From: Gymnothorax reevesii
Lineage: Eukaryota; Chordata; Actinopteri; Anguilliformes; Muraenidae
DNA: 64,000 bases
Direction: 5' to 3'
Assembly (NCBI GenBank): GCA_029721435.1
Contig: CM056577.1
Location: 28,041,719-28,105,718, forward strand
The position numbers and the translations under genes are program-made. Of the stretch, positions 32,045 to 44,197 are shown piece after piece. The first letter of the stretch is position 1. Each line of letters starts with the position of its first letter. The notes beneath the pieces are model-generated. The model saw only the letters and a program-made list of their open reading frames with translations. It had not been told where the DNA came from and ran no database searches.

Positions 32045-34274
32045 CTAAAAAAATGAAAGGACTAAGCATTATTTTGGTTCAGTTGCATAACCCTGATAGT
32101 GTGTAACACGTCCTTGGAGATGGTTTTTGTTGGCACTGTTCAGCGGCTGAGGCTGCAGTCGGCTCTTGGGAGTCTGTGGAGGGAATTAATGACAGAATCA
32201 ACGTTCAGAAATGACGGGCCAAGTTTTTCGTTGACTGTAAGAACATCAGCGTCATTGTCAGGAGAGGATAGATACGACATGCTCACGGGCCTTGACATCT
32301 GTGATGCGTGCGTTTGCGTGCTTTCCTGCATGGCTAGCATAATGGTAAAGCCTCCCATGTCCCACTAGAATTTGCATGAAGATCTCATGATTTCTTCATT
32401 ATTTTCGCCAAAAAGGTTATGTTTTACCTTGGATTTGTGACTAACTATGTTTGTTAGCAACATTACAGAAAAAGTATTGAACTAATTTTTAAAATTTTTT
32501 TTTATTTTTACTTGAGTTGTGCCAGGGCCCAACTTAGAAGTAATTTCAATTTGGGAGTGATCCGGATGAAATTCTGGATCCAGGATTTTTTATTTTAATT
32601 ACTCAAGTGGCGGTACATAATAACGCTACTCGTATGTGTCCCAGACATATGGGGGACTGCTGGGCCTTGGCGGAGGTATGCGCTCCCTGAGTGCTCTTGT
32701 TACCATCTGTTTCTCAGCCAGGCTTTTCTATTTTTTTTACTCTTAGGTGACACTGTGTATTTTAGTGAGAAAAAAAAAAAGATTTTTTTTTGTTGAGCAG
32801 TTACATGAGAGGTGGAGGGTTGTGTAAGGAGTAAATAAGAAATTCAAATGATTTGTCTGGTGTCCAAAGGACCTGGCTGAGGTGCAGTGTTTTTCAATTA
32901 GCAGCACTGTCTGTAAATGTGCAAAATGTCACTGAGAGGATATAATTAAGAAGATGGCTTACAGTGCCACGGGCAGACTGCTTGATACCTAGAAATATTC
33001 GCCAGTGTAAAGTCTGCAGCTTTGCCTGATGCCTTTTTCCATTTTATGCCATAATTATGGACGTGTGAGAGGAAGAGTCGAACAAAAACAAGACCTGGAG
33101 AAAAAAAAAAAAGCTCTTTAACTTGGAAGCCCAGTTCATGCTATCGCTCCCCGTCACCAGTTCCCCACCGCGGTCACAGCTTATTTTGTCATTATTAATT
33201 AATTTATTGTTAATTTCCAAAGGCTTCATTTATTTTCCTTGGTCTCTAATTAAAATTGCGGGCTGTCCTTGGAGAATTGAGCACATGCCCCTCTTCATTA
33301 TTCTGGTGGATGAAAATGTCACTCTGTACACTATTAATTGGAAATCTCTTCCTGCCAGGTTGGCTTTTGCAGGGAGCGATGATTGAAAGCGTGGGGCACA
33401 AAGATTCCCAGGCTCTTTGGACGACTGTCACTCAAGTCAATTATTTGATTTACCTTTTGTGTAGTTTTTTTGCGCATGAAAAATGTGTCATTTGTGTCGG
33501 TTTTGGTGTCATTCCATGTGCCTCAATGGAACACTATCTGTATGCGAAAGCTCGAAGATTAGCCTTGAAAGAGTCTATGACTCACCAAGACAATCAGCAC
33601 TGGTTCAGCACCTCAAGCTTTCATCTGGGGTTCTTTTTTTTTCATTAACAGAAAAGGGGCTTATTTTCATTTAATTTTCCCATTCAGTGGATTAAACATC
33701 TAAAATATCACAAACACTGAAATACTGGTCCCCGAAGGACTGCAGAAAAATTCAGGGCGAGACCGTCTGGATTACAGCTTAATTCGTAATACCAGGGGTT
33801 GGGCTGCGGACAACCTTTCAACGTTACTTTGTCTGCCTCATGCCTGAGAAATGAGACATTCTCTCTTTGATTAAAAAGTAATAAATGAGTTACGATGACA
33901 GGGGAATTGAGAGCCTTGAAGATGAATATAGTGCATGCATAATTCATACAGACCCCTTTAATTGTAACCCCTGACAACATAAACCAGTGATGGACATGAT
34001 GCCCGCTCGAGAGCTTCCTGTACAGTCGCTGGTTTACTCTGTGATTTGCGCATTAATTCTCACAATAAGTGTTAATTATAGGGATGTAATTGCATAGAGA
34101 GGCTCTACTGCTGCCGTACAAATGAATCGGATTGACGGGTGAATAATGCATTAGGCTTGTCAGGAAATGGCTTGTTGCGCTACCAATATAAAAGTGAGGG
34201 ATCTCGGCACCTGCTGCCATCAACCGTGGGACAAGCCTTTCGTAGCCATCCCGCTGGCCATCGCAGCTGTGCAC
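32045..34274. other. Repeat-poor stretch; candidate conserved non-coding DNA at 33150-33480
   Basis: No gene supported. The segment 33150-33480 is free of repeat signatures and rich in TTAATTA/TAATTA homeodomain-type cores. Conservation itself cannot be judged from one sequence. Confidence 0.3.
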
Positions 34275-34459
34275 CTGGTTCCGCAGGGCCACAATGCCTC
34301 CTGGGGTGTTCCTGCACCAGCTATCAATGCTTGTCGCTGATTGGTTGACGCATGGACACTCCTTGGTGTCGAGGCAGTAATGGCCTACTGTTTGAAAGGA
34401 GTAAAACCAGAGCCTGCGGACACTGTGGCCCTCTCGGACTGCAGCTTGACACTCTAGTT
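34275..34459 (-). CDS. Orphan exon-like frame, cysteine-rich, unidentified
   Basis: A minus-strand frame stays open from 34517 to 34053 (154 codons). Within it, 34459-34275 has exon-like edges: a pyrimidine-rich run ending TTCTTCCAG just before 34459 (acceptor) and CAG|GTGCAC at 34275 (weak donor). The predicted peptide contains six cysteines (ELECQAAV, GHYCLDTKECPCVNQS, DSWCRN) and an N-glycosylation-type NQS, which would suit a secreted or extracellular segment. Codon third positions are C/G-rich compared with the AT-rich flanks. I do not recognise the protein. No neighbouring exon was identified, and the 185-nt length is not a multiple of three, which is allowed for an internal exon. Chance openness is the main alternative. 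Confidence 0.3.
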
Positions 34460-34517
34460 CTGGAAGAACAACACAATGTCCAGGGTTTGTGTTAAAAAAG
34501 TGTATTATTAAGTTCAC

Positions 34518-37230
34518 TGGATTACTCCACTGAATAAAACAGGGAACAGCTCTACTTCTTTCCGTGTTGCTGGTGATAAAGTTGTAGATTTTACTCCATG
34601 CGGTTATTCAGATAAATTTGAAATCAAGCCATCAAAACGAGGGCTTAAGACCTCGCAGTCTTCTTGGAGTGAAGTCTGAAAACACATCATCACAGTCAGA
34701 GTTTGTCCCAGGAGTGCGCAATATTGCTTCTAAGAGCCTGGAGAGTGCAGGTTTTATTTTAGCCAATTTCTGAGACACCTGGCTTGACTGTTTATCTCGA
34801 CATAGCCTTCAGTCCAGAGGCAGGTGTCTGTCTTACTGGGCTAAATATCACCTCTTTTCAGGATAGATAGGAGTACAGTTCTCCTGGTTCGACCTCTTCT
34901 GTCCTAATGAAAGGTTTGGCTATCAGTCAGAACATGTCATGAGTCGTGACACTTTGCAACCTGGAAGTCGCCCCACTGCATGACAAGGTTTGAAGGGCTG
35001 CCAACACAGCGCAGTGCATTTGATTGACAGGAAGATTGGTGCATCTGTCATAGGCATAATTCGCCAGAGGAGAACAGATGCTCTGTAGTTTCCTTGCCAT
35101 GGGGGCTTAATAGACAGCTGATGCGGTTAGTGTGGCTGTCTTCCTGGGCCCAAAATGTAAATTTGCAATTTGAATTGAATCAAGTGCATTTATACAGATG
35201 TGAAAAGTCGCGAAAATACCTCTCTTTTTTTCGACCACTTCTTTCTTTGTTCACACGAATGAATACCATATTTGCCTTGACCGCTTGCTCAGCTCACTAT
35301 GAGTAGTCAAACACAAGCATTTTATGTGCAGTTCGTTTCCAAGCGGCGCGTTTCCATTCTAAAGGCAAGACGAAGATCCAAAACTAACTATAAATTATGA
35401 ACCTTGACCATGTTGAACTTCATCTAGTTTTCTGAGGGCACCGCATATTTTTGCTAGCGAAATTCTTATGCAGCTGTTACCGAGCTACGCTACTTTCTGC
35501 TCATCTCTATGGTCATCTGCCAGTGCTGTCAGGGTGATTGCTACAGGGCAGAACAGAACCTTGGATGCTGTCTGAATCGTCTTGGTACTATTTTTTTTTT
35601 TTGAGAGAGAGATTTTTCTGCATGTGGTCTAAGCCCGCGGACAGAGGGCTGATTAAGGAGGCCTGTTTCTGAAAGACTAGCAGCGATCAGCATTCTTCTT
35701 CTCTGCCAGCGTGTTAGTCAGACTCTTTTGCCTCATATGAATAGCCTCAAATGAAATGGTCATCAACAGTTTTGTCAGTAGAGCCAAGGAAAACTTGTCA
35801 CTGATTAGTTACATTCTCCAGTCACGGCAAGACTTTGCCCAGACAAGTCAAGGCCATTTTTTTTTAAAATTTATTTTACTTCCTATTTATTTATTCACTT
35901 ACCCTGAGAAAGGCATTTTAAAAGAACATTTTAAACGGTAAAAACATTGCTCGGTAACTGTCTTATGCATTTTTTATGTTGCTATACCCCATGATAAACG
36001 CACAGTTAAAAGCATTAACTCCTCTTTGAGAGTAACACGAGGGCTTTCCAGGGGAGGCTTCCAATGAATTATTAAAGGCAGCATTTGACTTTGACTCCGT
36101 TACATTAAATGAGCGTGAACTTGTGATGTTTCAATAAAGAGGCATGCAGCCATGATGCAACAATCTGAAAAATAAAAGATCGGATTTCAGCAATGCATTT
36201 TTCTGGGTCACCCCCACAGAAGATTACATTCGTAATAAAAATACCCCATCAAAGCTATCGGCGGGAAAATAATTTGCTTTACTGTTGTGAATATTTTATT
36301 TGATGTCCATGTCTGGTTCTATGTTGGAACAGTTTATTAATGGTGAAGTATAATCCGGTCAATAAAATATTCATTAATATGTCCTGTCTTTTATTGAGAT
36401 GGAGATGGATGAAATTCATGCAGCTGCCACAGAGTTGGAAGAAAAAAACGCAGCCGAAGTCATTAAGAATGACTGTAATGATGTAGCAGTGCAAATTTAA
36501 TTCATAGCATGTGACCATCTTCAGATGGATTATATACTCAAACAGGTTTTATGACTGTGCAGATTCTATGGGGATCATTAAATTTTTACTGATTTTATGT
36601 CATGACTAAATCATTTCACTGGATATGTGATTGCGAATAGGTCAAGTGTGCAAATAAAGCTTTGTGTTTTTCTGGAGGTCTCGGTGTTATTAAAGCTAAC
36701 AACCACATCCAGTCTAGAGCTTAGAAGGTCCAGGAGCAGCAATGTCTGCGTGTTTTAATTGGTATGCGGCACTTAACCAACCAATGACAGCGGAGCATTG
36801 TGAAATTAGCTCACTTTACCTGATGTCTATGGGTTTGAATGGAGGGTGACGACACAACAGCAGTACCTGGACTTGGATCTGGGTTGACCTGGAGTTCCTA
36901 GATGGAGAAAGTAATGACATGAGAGTTCCAGAAAAATCTGGTCACGCTGTCATTTTGTTTCTATTGTGTTATCAGGTGCCGTCTCGGTGAATTTCTTTTT
37001 TTTCCCCGTTTTCTCTTTTTTCGTGTCTGAACACTTTCCCCTCTTATGCTTGTGGAAACCATTGCTTGCTGGTTTATCGTTTCCCCATGAAATTATGTTT
37101 TGCTTCCGAGAAAAGAACGACAATAAGCCAACGACTTCCATGGTGCAGAGCAGCTCGGTTTTGCATGATGGACAATAAAAGGCTCCTATTCCTGAGTTGT
37201 TGTGACTCTCTCTATCTGTGGACACCAGAT
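34518..37230. other. Repeat-poor stretch; candidate conserved non-coding DNA at 36040-36700
   Basis: No gene recognised. Between about 36040 and 36700 the sequence is free of element signatures and rich in AATTATTAAA and TAAT cores, the look of developmental enhancers. A T-run with GAGAGAGA lies at 35591-35612. Confidence 0.3.
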
Positions 37231-37440
37231 TGACCTCGGATGGCAGGGTAGTATAGTGGTAGGTTACCAGACTGATAACTAAAGGTTAGATAGTTCAATC
37301 CCCTGTTGGGGCCTGGGATTCTGACTTACTCTTTAGAGATGATTTTGGGAAGAACCCCTGAGCAAGGCCTCTAACCCCAGGCACTTTTCCCTTGTTTGTC
37401 TCTATCCCTCAGTGACGGCTGCATCAAATCACCGCACAGA
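37231..37440 (+). mobile_element. tRNA-derived SINE
   Basis: A box TAGTATAGTGG (37249-37259) and B box-like AGTTCAATCCC (37292-37302) lie at pol III spacing, followed by the CCCTGAGCAAGGCCTCTAAC signature shared by many fish tRNA SINEs. The B box has diverged from GGTTCGANTCC. The 3' tail and target duplication could not be defined. Confidence 0.75.
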
Positions 37441-37999
37441 ATGTTTTTAAAAACCCCGTTCCTCAAGCACTATTCTGTTTAATTAACACATGTTTCTACA
37501 TTCACCATGTGCACACACAGCGAATCACACATGACGACACATAGCTCTTGGTCTCATATAAACACAACCCAGTCTTTATTAGCGATTTTTTCATTACTTT
37601 GTATGTTTAAAATGAGTGCCCATCCCTTTTACTGCATTGAAGCTATTGTGTACTTCACCTTGTATGAGTTTTTTCCACGTCGGTCGTCTTTCCCCTGGGA
37701 GCTGTCTTCTGCCTCACGGTACTGCCAAAGGGTGCGCAGCAGGCATCGGAAGATACTATATACCCAAAATGGGGGTGGTGGACCAGCCCATTACTGGAAG
37801 TTTGATTGGAGGGGGATATTTTATGTTTAGTTAAAACTATTCTTACCTTGCTGGAATTTTTACACTTTTCTTTTGTAATCTAAAATGCTCCTAATAAGCG
37901 TATGGCACACTAAAATGTAAAAGAAACCCACCAGGTGTAGAAACTCATTGATATTCAATTCTCATATATTTCTGATAAAAGTCTGACCAATCATTTTCT
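37441..37999. other. Unassigned DNA
   Basis: No supported feature. Confidence 0.4.
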
Positions 38000-38763
38000 T
38001 CGGTCCGAATAAAATGGTTTGCCGAGCTTCCTGTCTGTCATCCGTAGCTGTGCCCCTTCCAGTTGCCTATCGCTGTCACTACTTGCGAGTCGCGCGCCTC
38101 TCTGGCAGAGCAGCAGGGCGGTAGAGCGGAGACAAAGCAGGTAGCTACTCAACGAAGTTAGCTGAAAACAAAGCAGCTGCAACTGCTCTTGATTAAATGA
38201 CTAACGTTACCGGGACAATTCTGGTGAGGTAAGACGTTATGACAGCAGTTTTGCAAGAAAATATGAATGAATTCTGCCAAAACACGAAGCATCTGACTGT
38301 AAACAAACAGGCGCTGAAATGCTATAATTACTAACGTTAATGGTAGTTCGTCAGACGTTACGAGGGCATTTTTGTTTATACCACATATAGAATCGAATAT
38401 TATATAATTGCTGTCGGTTAGTTTTCACTACCCGGTGCCTCTGAATCTGACTCCATCGCCCCGTTTCAAGATGCTTTCACACCGGACGCGAAACGAATTT
38501 TTTGTACGTCAGATTACATTCAAAGTCAATGCAAAGGCACGAATATGTTTGCATTGACTTTGAATGTAATCTGTTGTGCGAAAAGTTCATTTCTCGTCCG
38601 GTGTGAAAGCAGCTTCATTCGCGCTGCTCACTTTCTCACCGCACGCGTCAAGGGAGGAGGGGAGCCTCAGAGGTCAGGCAGGCGGAGGAGGGTGGGACTT
38701 TGGATGGAGGCGGAGGTGTTCATGTTCAAATTTCTACTAAGCGCTGTGCCGCATGCCAGAAAG
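38000..38763 (+). promoter_or_regulatory. CpG-rich block ending at a strong splice donor
   Basis: CpG density is visibly higher than in the flanks (for example GAGTCGCGCGCC near 38090 and CGCACGCGTC near 38642). It ends at AAG|GTAAGA (exon side 38763), close to the consensus donor. An ATG at 38704 with a G at +4 opens a 20-codon frame (MEAEVF...) that runs exactly to this donor in phase 0. It might therefore be a promoter plus first exon. However, CTAACGTTA-type phrases and a MITE inside it show that mobile DNA contributes, and the frame could belong to a transposon. Confidence 0.3.
38468..38615. mobile_element. 148-bp palindromic MITE, CACACCGGACG type
   Basis: TGCTTTCACACCGGACGCG near the left end and its inverted partner (CGTCCGGTGTGAAAGCA) close a hairpin whose inner arms, 38510-38535 and 38548-38573, are perfect 26-bp inverted copies. 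TTCA occurs at both edges and might be a short target duplication. A half copy is at 16304-16386. Confidence 0.85.
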
Positions 38764-41004
38764 GTAAGAATAGCTTTAATGTATATTAGTTTGGTTAAAA
38801 TCTTCTTTGTGTAATTTTTGATTATAAATATTTACTTTTAAGTTAATTGCTTCCGTTTAAAGTATATTTGTTAAATCATGTTTTTGTATGTATTTTGTTA
38901 ATTAATCCTAATTACCCTTAAATATTTTGTGCCAGGCTCGGCTTATCTTTACCCCTCTGTTGTTCATTTCTAGTAAGTTACCCTTTCTGTTAAATTGGTC
39001 TGCCATTGTTTTAGGGGCCAGTTATAATTTGGTAACTCTTTTTTTTTTGAATTTTTTGTAAAGTTTGTTTAATTTTGGATAGTAAATCCTAAATTTTTTT
39101 CACTACCTTGTGCCCTCTCGCCTTGGCTTGCTCTGGTCCATTACACCCTCCATACCTGCTATTTCTCTACCTGGCATTTCTCCCTGGGTGTCCATGACAA
39201 ACAGAGGCATGTTCTCAGTGGAGCTTCACTATTTAAAGAAAGGTTGAAAATAACTTCTGGTCAGGATATTTTTCAAGTAATTGATTTTTTTTTTAATTGC
39301 CCTCCCACCTCTGAGTGCTTTAATGTATTTCGAGCCATGAACTGACAAATGAATCTTGCCCTGTCAGAGAGATGCACACTAATTACCTCAAACATTTATT
39401 TTTTAAAAACCCCGGACTAATCAATGTTCATTCAAAGACTTTTTCCAGTGCTATTTTTATATTGTTGTTGAGACACTAGGATTCAATTTCCTTACAGGAG
39501 GGAACACTGACCATACTGACCTGTTGACACTAGCAGGATTGCAAGTCATCTGACTAATGGAATGTTATTGGTGCTGATCCTGGACCTTTAAACACCGTAT
39601 GCTGTGGTCGTGTAGACAGATTTACCCTGAGTGTATGTATTTGCCTTTTGTCTGAAATATGCATTTAGCTTTTCTCCTCTCATGAGACCTTGCTTTAAAG
39701 TTGAAGCTTGAAACCATATTGCAAAAATTACAAGTTCCGAGGGGGCAAAAAAGCTTGTGGCAAATAAGAACATTTTGAACATGCTTGTGGTGTACATAAA
39801 GTTTTGGGATAAGCCAAAATTAAATTTGATAGAATTTTTGGTGCAAGTCCTTAATCCAGTCAGTATATGCCTGTGAAGGGGAAACATTTGCTGTAGTATG
39901 ATCTCAGAATATTTAAATCAGAAGATGACTTCCTGCAGCAGCAACCTCAAATACATTAACATTACGCAAATAAATAAATAAACCCTTGTTTGTTGCAGCC
40001 AGTGCTCGACAGAATGTTTATCATTGGCTTGCCATGACAAAGGCTGAGTTCCCAACGGTGCATTCTGCAGTACTGAGTGCTGAAGTGACAACGTCACATT
40101 GGTGTCAGACGTAAATATTCCCAGTCATTTCACCCTCAGACTCTCTTTTAAATCACTTTTGAAATACTTCCTGTTATTTTTATGCTGCCGTTAATTGAGA
40201 TTTTGTATCAGGTTTCCGAGTAACTATACATTATTCCTCTTCACTGCAGTCAACAAAAGTTTGCATAGTTTGAATTTTTTGCCAGTGAGCTGACCCATTT
40301 TATGTCCCTACACAAACCTGTGATGGTTCTGCCCTGCAGTCCCTCCCCCCTCCTGCGGTCTGCACCTCCACTTCAACGAGCCACAGATGTTGCTTGTTGA
40401 GGTGGAGGTGCAATCAAGTGTATTTTAGCACTGCACTGCCAGTTTGGCAGTGCAGCTGCATTCTGTGTCCTGAACCCTATTTGCGTTTTTGCCGCTGCTC
40501 CTCTCTTGCATGCTTTTATCTTTAAAGTAAAGATTTTTATATTTTTACTCAGCCTGTGCGTGCGGGTCCCTTCACCTACTTTTGGGTACATGGTCCCAGT
40601 GCCTGCCGGCTTCGTGTCTTCAGCCGGCGGGGGCAAAACCATTACACAAACCATGATCCACTCGGCTGCCGATCTCCAGCGTAGCATCAATGTGGCTCCC
40701 GTAGCTTACATAAATGGTCCACAAACAGGATTACAAATGTAATAGCATTACATTTTTTGGCTATAAACTAAGATTCTATGTACTCACTTGCATCTGTATT
40801 CCCCATAGGTTACTCTTCAAGCGTACAGGCTCATAAAATTCATTCTAATTTGAGCCATGTCAGATAGTGTCTGAATACCATTATAAATTCCCTTAGGGAT
40901 TTTACTCCCAATACCAGAAGCTACATATCTGTGACAAAGTCTCTAAGGTGCTGTACATGGCTGGCTGATTATCCTCAAACACAATTTTTTTTTTTAAATT
41001 TAGG
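38764..41004. other. Mostly unassigned DNA
   Basis: No gene supported. Segments at about 38935-39165 and 40330-40640 resemble LTR or retroelement non-coding sequence in composition, but no terminal structure was found. Confidence 0.35.
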
Positions 41005-41200
41005 TTTGTACCCTTATTTAACCAGGGAAAGTTCCATTTAGTGTATGTTTGTCTTTCTCAAGTACGCCGTAGGGGTAAATGCCAGAAAGAACAATTGCAA
41101 GTGAGGAGGGCCAGAAAGAAAAAGGGGGAAAACTCCAAGAGCAGTTTTTTGAGGTTTGGGGCCTTGCTCAGGGGCCCAGAGGTTAAGAGCGTTACACAAG
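41005..41200 (-). repeat. SINE-tail-like dispersed repeat
   Basis: CCTTATTTAACCAGGGAAAG near 41012 and GGGGCCTTGCTCAGGGGCCC at 41158-41177 (inverse of the CCTGAGCAAGG phrase in the SINE at 37231) suggest an inverted SINE tail. The tRNA head was not found. Confidence 0.4.
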
Positions 41201-41369
41201 GGCCCTTCAAATTTTCATTCAAACAACCTATCTCAAAGGCTAGTATACTCATCCAAATTATCCTCCCCAAGTGAGAATAATGAACAGGCAATAATAGTAA
41301 TTGAATTTCGGAAGTGCTTCTCAAACCATCAGATCTTTCCCCCTCAGATTGAACCTTAACTCCTTACAA

Positions 41370-41385
41370 ACCCCCCCCCCCCCAC
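41370..41385. repeat. Poly-C run
   Basis: An uninterrupted run of about 15 C. Confidence 0.8.
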
Positions 41386-41939
41386 GGGGTTACCCACAGT
41401 TTAATATCACTTGTATATTTACATATACTAAGTTCATCTCACCCCTCCATCATTTTGATATCATGTCACTATCTTATTTTGTAAACATGCCTCACAACTG
41501 ATTTGATTTACTTAGAACTACTGATGTCTGCCTATGCTTTTCATGTGAGTGAGAGTTGATGTTCATTGCATTTGGGGTTAGAAAGTTAATTGGCTAGTTT
41601 AACTTGCAGTTGATCGAATTATCCTCAGAATTTCATTCATATTAATGGTATATCTGACAAATGTACTAACTCACAAAAGTGGGTACTTCGGTTGGGTGGT
41701 ACACAACAAAAATTTTTTCACTTTTTCCGATCAATTAAAATTATGCCGCATCGGTTTCTCATTATGAAAGACAGTCAATACACCACAATATGGCAATTAC
41801 TGAAATGCAGTTATTATTGTTCATCTCCCAGCAATAAGAGGATCCTCTCTGTGCTAATATTTGTTTTCCTGTTGAAGTCAGAGACCAAATGGCATTTATT
41901 CTGTGTCTGTAACATTTTTTTATGATGGAGAACTGCAGA

Positions 41940-42130
41940 GCTTCTGTGTGGTACAGAGTGCATTGTGGGTAAGCTGACCAGTCATCTGGGACAGCTCATC
42001 TCTCAACCCTCGCTCTCTCTGCTGCACTTCATCACCACGGCAACATCCAATCACCACGTGTGTTTTTTATTCGGAGAGCAAAACAAACTCAGGGGAATCG
42101 CGGTGCGTTCTCCTGCGAGTGTGATGATGC
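41940..42130 (+). promoter_or_regulatory. Candidate promoter with RFX-like, CCAAT and E-box motifs
   Basis: TCACCACGGCAAC (near 42030, resembling an RFX X-box), ATCCAATCA (CCAAT box) and CACGTG lie within about 30 bp, upstream of a CpG-containing stretch. No TATA box and no clear downstream exon were found, so the call rests only on motif clustering. Confidence 0.25.
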
Positions 42131-43410
42131 CATGGTGAAGAAGGTTAGGCTTGTTTTTCACCAAAGGCTGTTACCATTTCTGTTTACTCCCTCATTCTAG
42201 CTTTTTTCCTCTCTCACACACATACACACGCTCACACACACTGCATTCTGATTATGTATGGGAGGGGGAATGTAAGTGAATTAACAAGCAAAAGATACAT
42301 TCACATAACCAGGTGAAATTGCTGCTAATGAAACTACATGTCGGGCACTGTTTCATGATGTGCGATAATTCAGGAGCACTGAAAATGTGTGTACAGTATG
42401 ACACTGAGGGAGGGGTATAACACCGATGTGGGTGACCATTTGCCTTCACTGGAGAAACATGGGAGGTCTGAAGAGCACTGTGCGGTTATTGCTGAACTGT
42501 AAAAGATGGAGACAGAGCGAGAACTGGATTGACAGGGTCAAAGTGTGGGTGAAGGGAACTCTGGTTGGTCTAAAACAGAGCAGATGCACAACTGAAGGAG
42601 GAAACCAAGGGAAAGGTGAACGTACGAAGACCTCTGATGGCTGGAAAAGCGGCCACTGGGACACCGGTAAATTTAAAAGCAAGACGGGGTTTTCCCTCAC
42701 AAACGTTACGGCGGGTTCGTGGAGTCTGAAGTGGACTGATCTACAGAGTGTCCTCTCTCAAGCCTTGGGCCATGATGAATAAACATGACTGCGTAAGGGT
42801 AGTGATTGAACACCTCCTGCCTATCAATGCTTGCCTCCCTACAAGTCTAAAATTCCAGTGCAAAGCTAGTTCTTTACTTGCAAGTTCAGGGGAGGCAGAT
42901 GTTTGGTGAAACGTTGGCTGGATGATGCAATACACTCTAACCCTCCCTGGATACCAAGGGCTGTGAGGTGTTGCATAGTGCAAGAGACTGTTATTGCCTG
43001 CCACGTTCACTGAGAGGGGGCATACACACTGTGAAACACGAAGGCTCAGGCCTCATTAGCCTTAGCCTTAAGGGAACTATGTCTCCGGCAATAGAAAAAC
43101 AGCAGTCGCCTGAGGTGCTTTCTTTACTATGAGTAGGGAGCTAATGTAGGAATTTAACTATACCTCGGTTCCTCAACCTATCCAGCAGTTGATGCAACAG
43201 GAACTGGGTCAACTGTCATAAATGAAATATATTCTTGGCTGGTTAATTGGTTAATTTGTCACCATTGCAGTAATCACCTACACAGCTTTGGTTATAAACT
43301 TTGTCATAACCGAAAACAGCTGTATTGCTAATGTTTTGTGCCATCTGGAACCCATACTGAGCTGAGATCCAGAAAGCTGGTGTGCATAATCAGACTAAAT
43401 TGCCAACCCA
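42131..43410. other. Unassigned DNA
   Basis: A short CA-rich run at 42216-42240. The 118-codon frame at 42426-42782 has no recognisable domain. Confidence 0.4.
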
Positions 43411-43418
43411 TAGTCAGA

Positions 43419-44197
43419 GCAGTGGCGGAGCTAGAACTGGGCATTGGGGGGGCACAGACACGTCCCTTTATGACAACAATTATTCCTGGCTAGTTCTCAC
43501 TCATTTTCCTTTATTGACACGTTTTCCAAGTATCGTAATTGGCAACTGAAGACACGGATTCTCTCCATATGCGATCTAACAGCGATAAAATCATGGGTGA
43601 AATTCAGTACAGAGGTAGACCCAGAACTGAGAATTGTGACAAAACATCTGTTTAAAACAATTTTTAGTCCTGACCTGTTCCCAGTCATTTTCATGATTAA
43701 TAAAAAGGTTCACTCTGAGAGCGCTCCGCACTTCACAGGTGCTGCTTGTTCTCCCTGATTATGTAAAAGGACAATCATTCATCTGGACGCGTATTTGCTG
43801 AATTTTCATCAACGTTATTCAAAATTGCATACCTGTCAACTCTCATGCAAATAGCCTAAGCTTTTTATAGCCTATTTAACTGCTGAGTTCCTTTTTTTTA
43901 TCAACCCACGCAATACTGAGAGTGAAAGGCGATATTTCATTAGAACGCGGACCACTTAAATCGACGTGAAGCAATAGCGTATTAATGAGTAAATTATTTT
44001 TCTGTACTGGATTTAACCCATGATTTCATTGCTGTTAGATCACATACGGAGAGAAACCGTGTCTTCAGTTGCCAATTACGATCATTGGAAAACGCATCAA
44101 TAAAGAAAAATGATTGAGAACTAGCTGGGACTAATTGTTGTCATAAAGGGACGTGTCAGTGCCCCCCCCCCCAATTCCCAGTTCTAGCTCCGCCACT
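43419..44197. mobile_element. hAT fold-back element with 8-bp duplication
   Basis: The 779-bp unit is flanked by TAGTCAGA (43411-43418) and TAGCCAGA (44198-44205). Its ends are inverted: AGTGGCGGAGCTAGAACTGG at 43421 and the inverse ending at 44197. The arms match for over 150 bp, including the GGGACGTGTC, TTGAGAACTAGC and GTCTTCAGTTGCCAATTACG blocks. AGTGGCG ends and an 8-bp duplication indicate hAT. No transposase is encoded. Confidence 0.85.

Noticed and set aside
33256..33648. 130-codon plus-strand open frame
   Set aside because: Low-complexity hydrophobic translation without family resemblance; other frames over the same DNA are also partly open.
38935..39165. Possible LTR fragment
   Set aside because: Only compositional resemblance; no TG...CA borders, TATA or duplication.
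40330..40735. Possible retroelement LTR and leader
   Set aside because: No matching second LTR, primer-binding site or target duplication could be located.
42426..42782. 118-codon plus-strand open frame
   Set aside because: No recognisable motif and no promoter or splice context.
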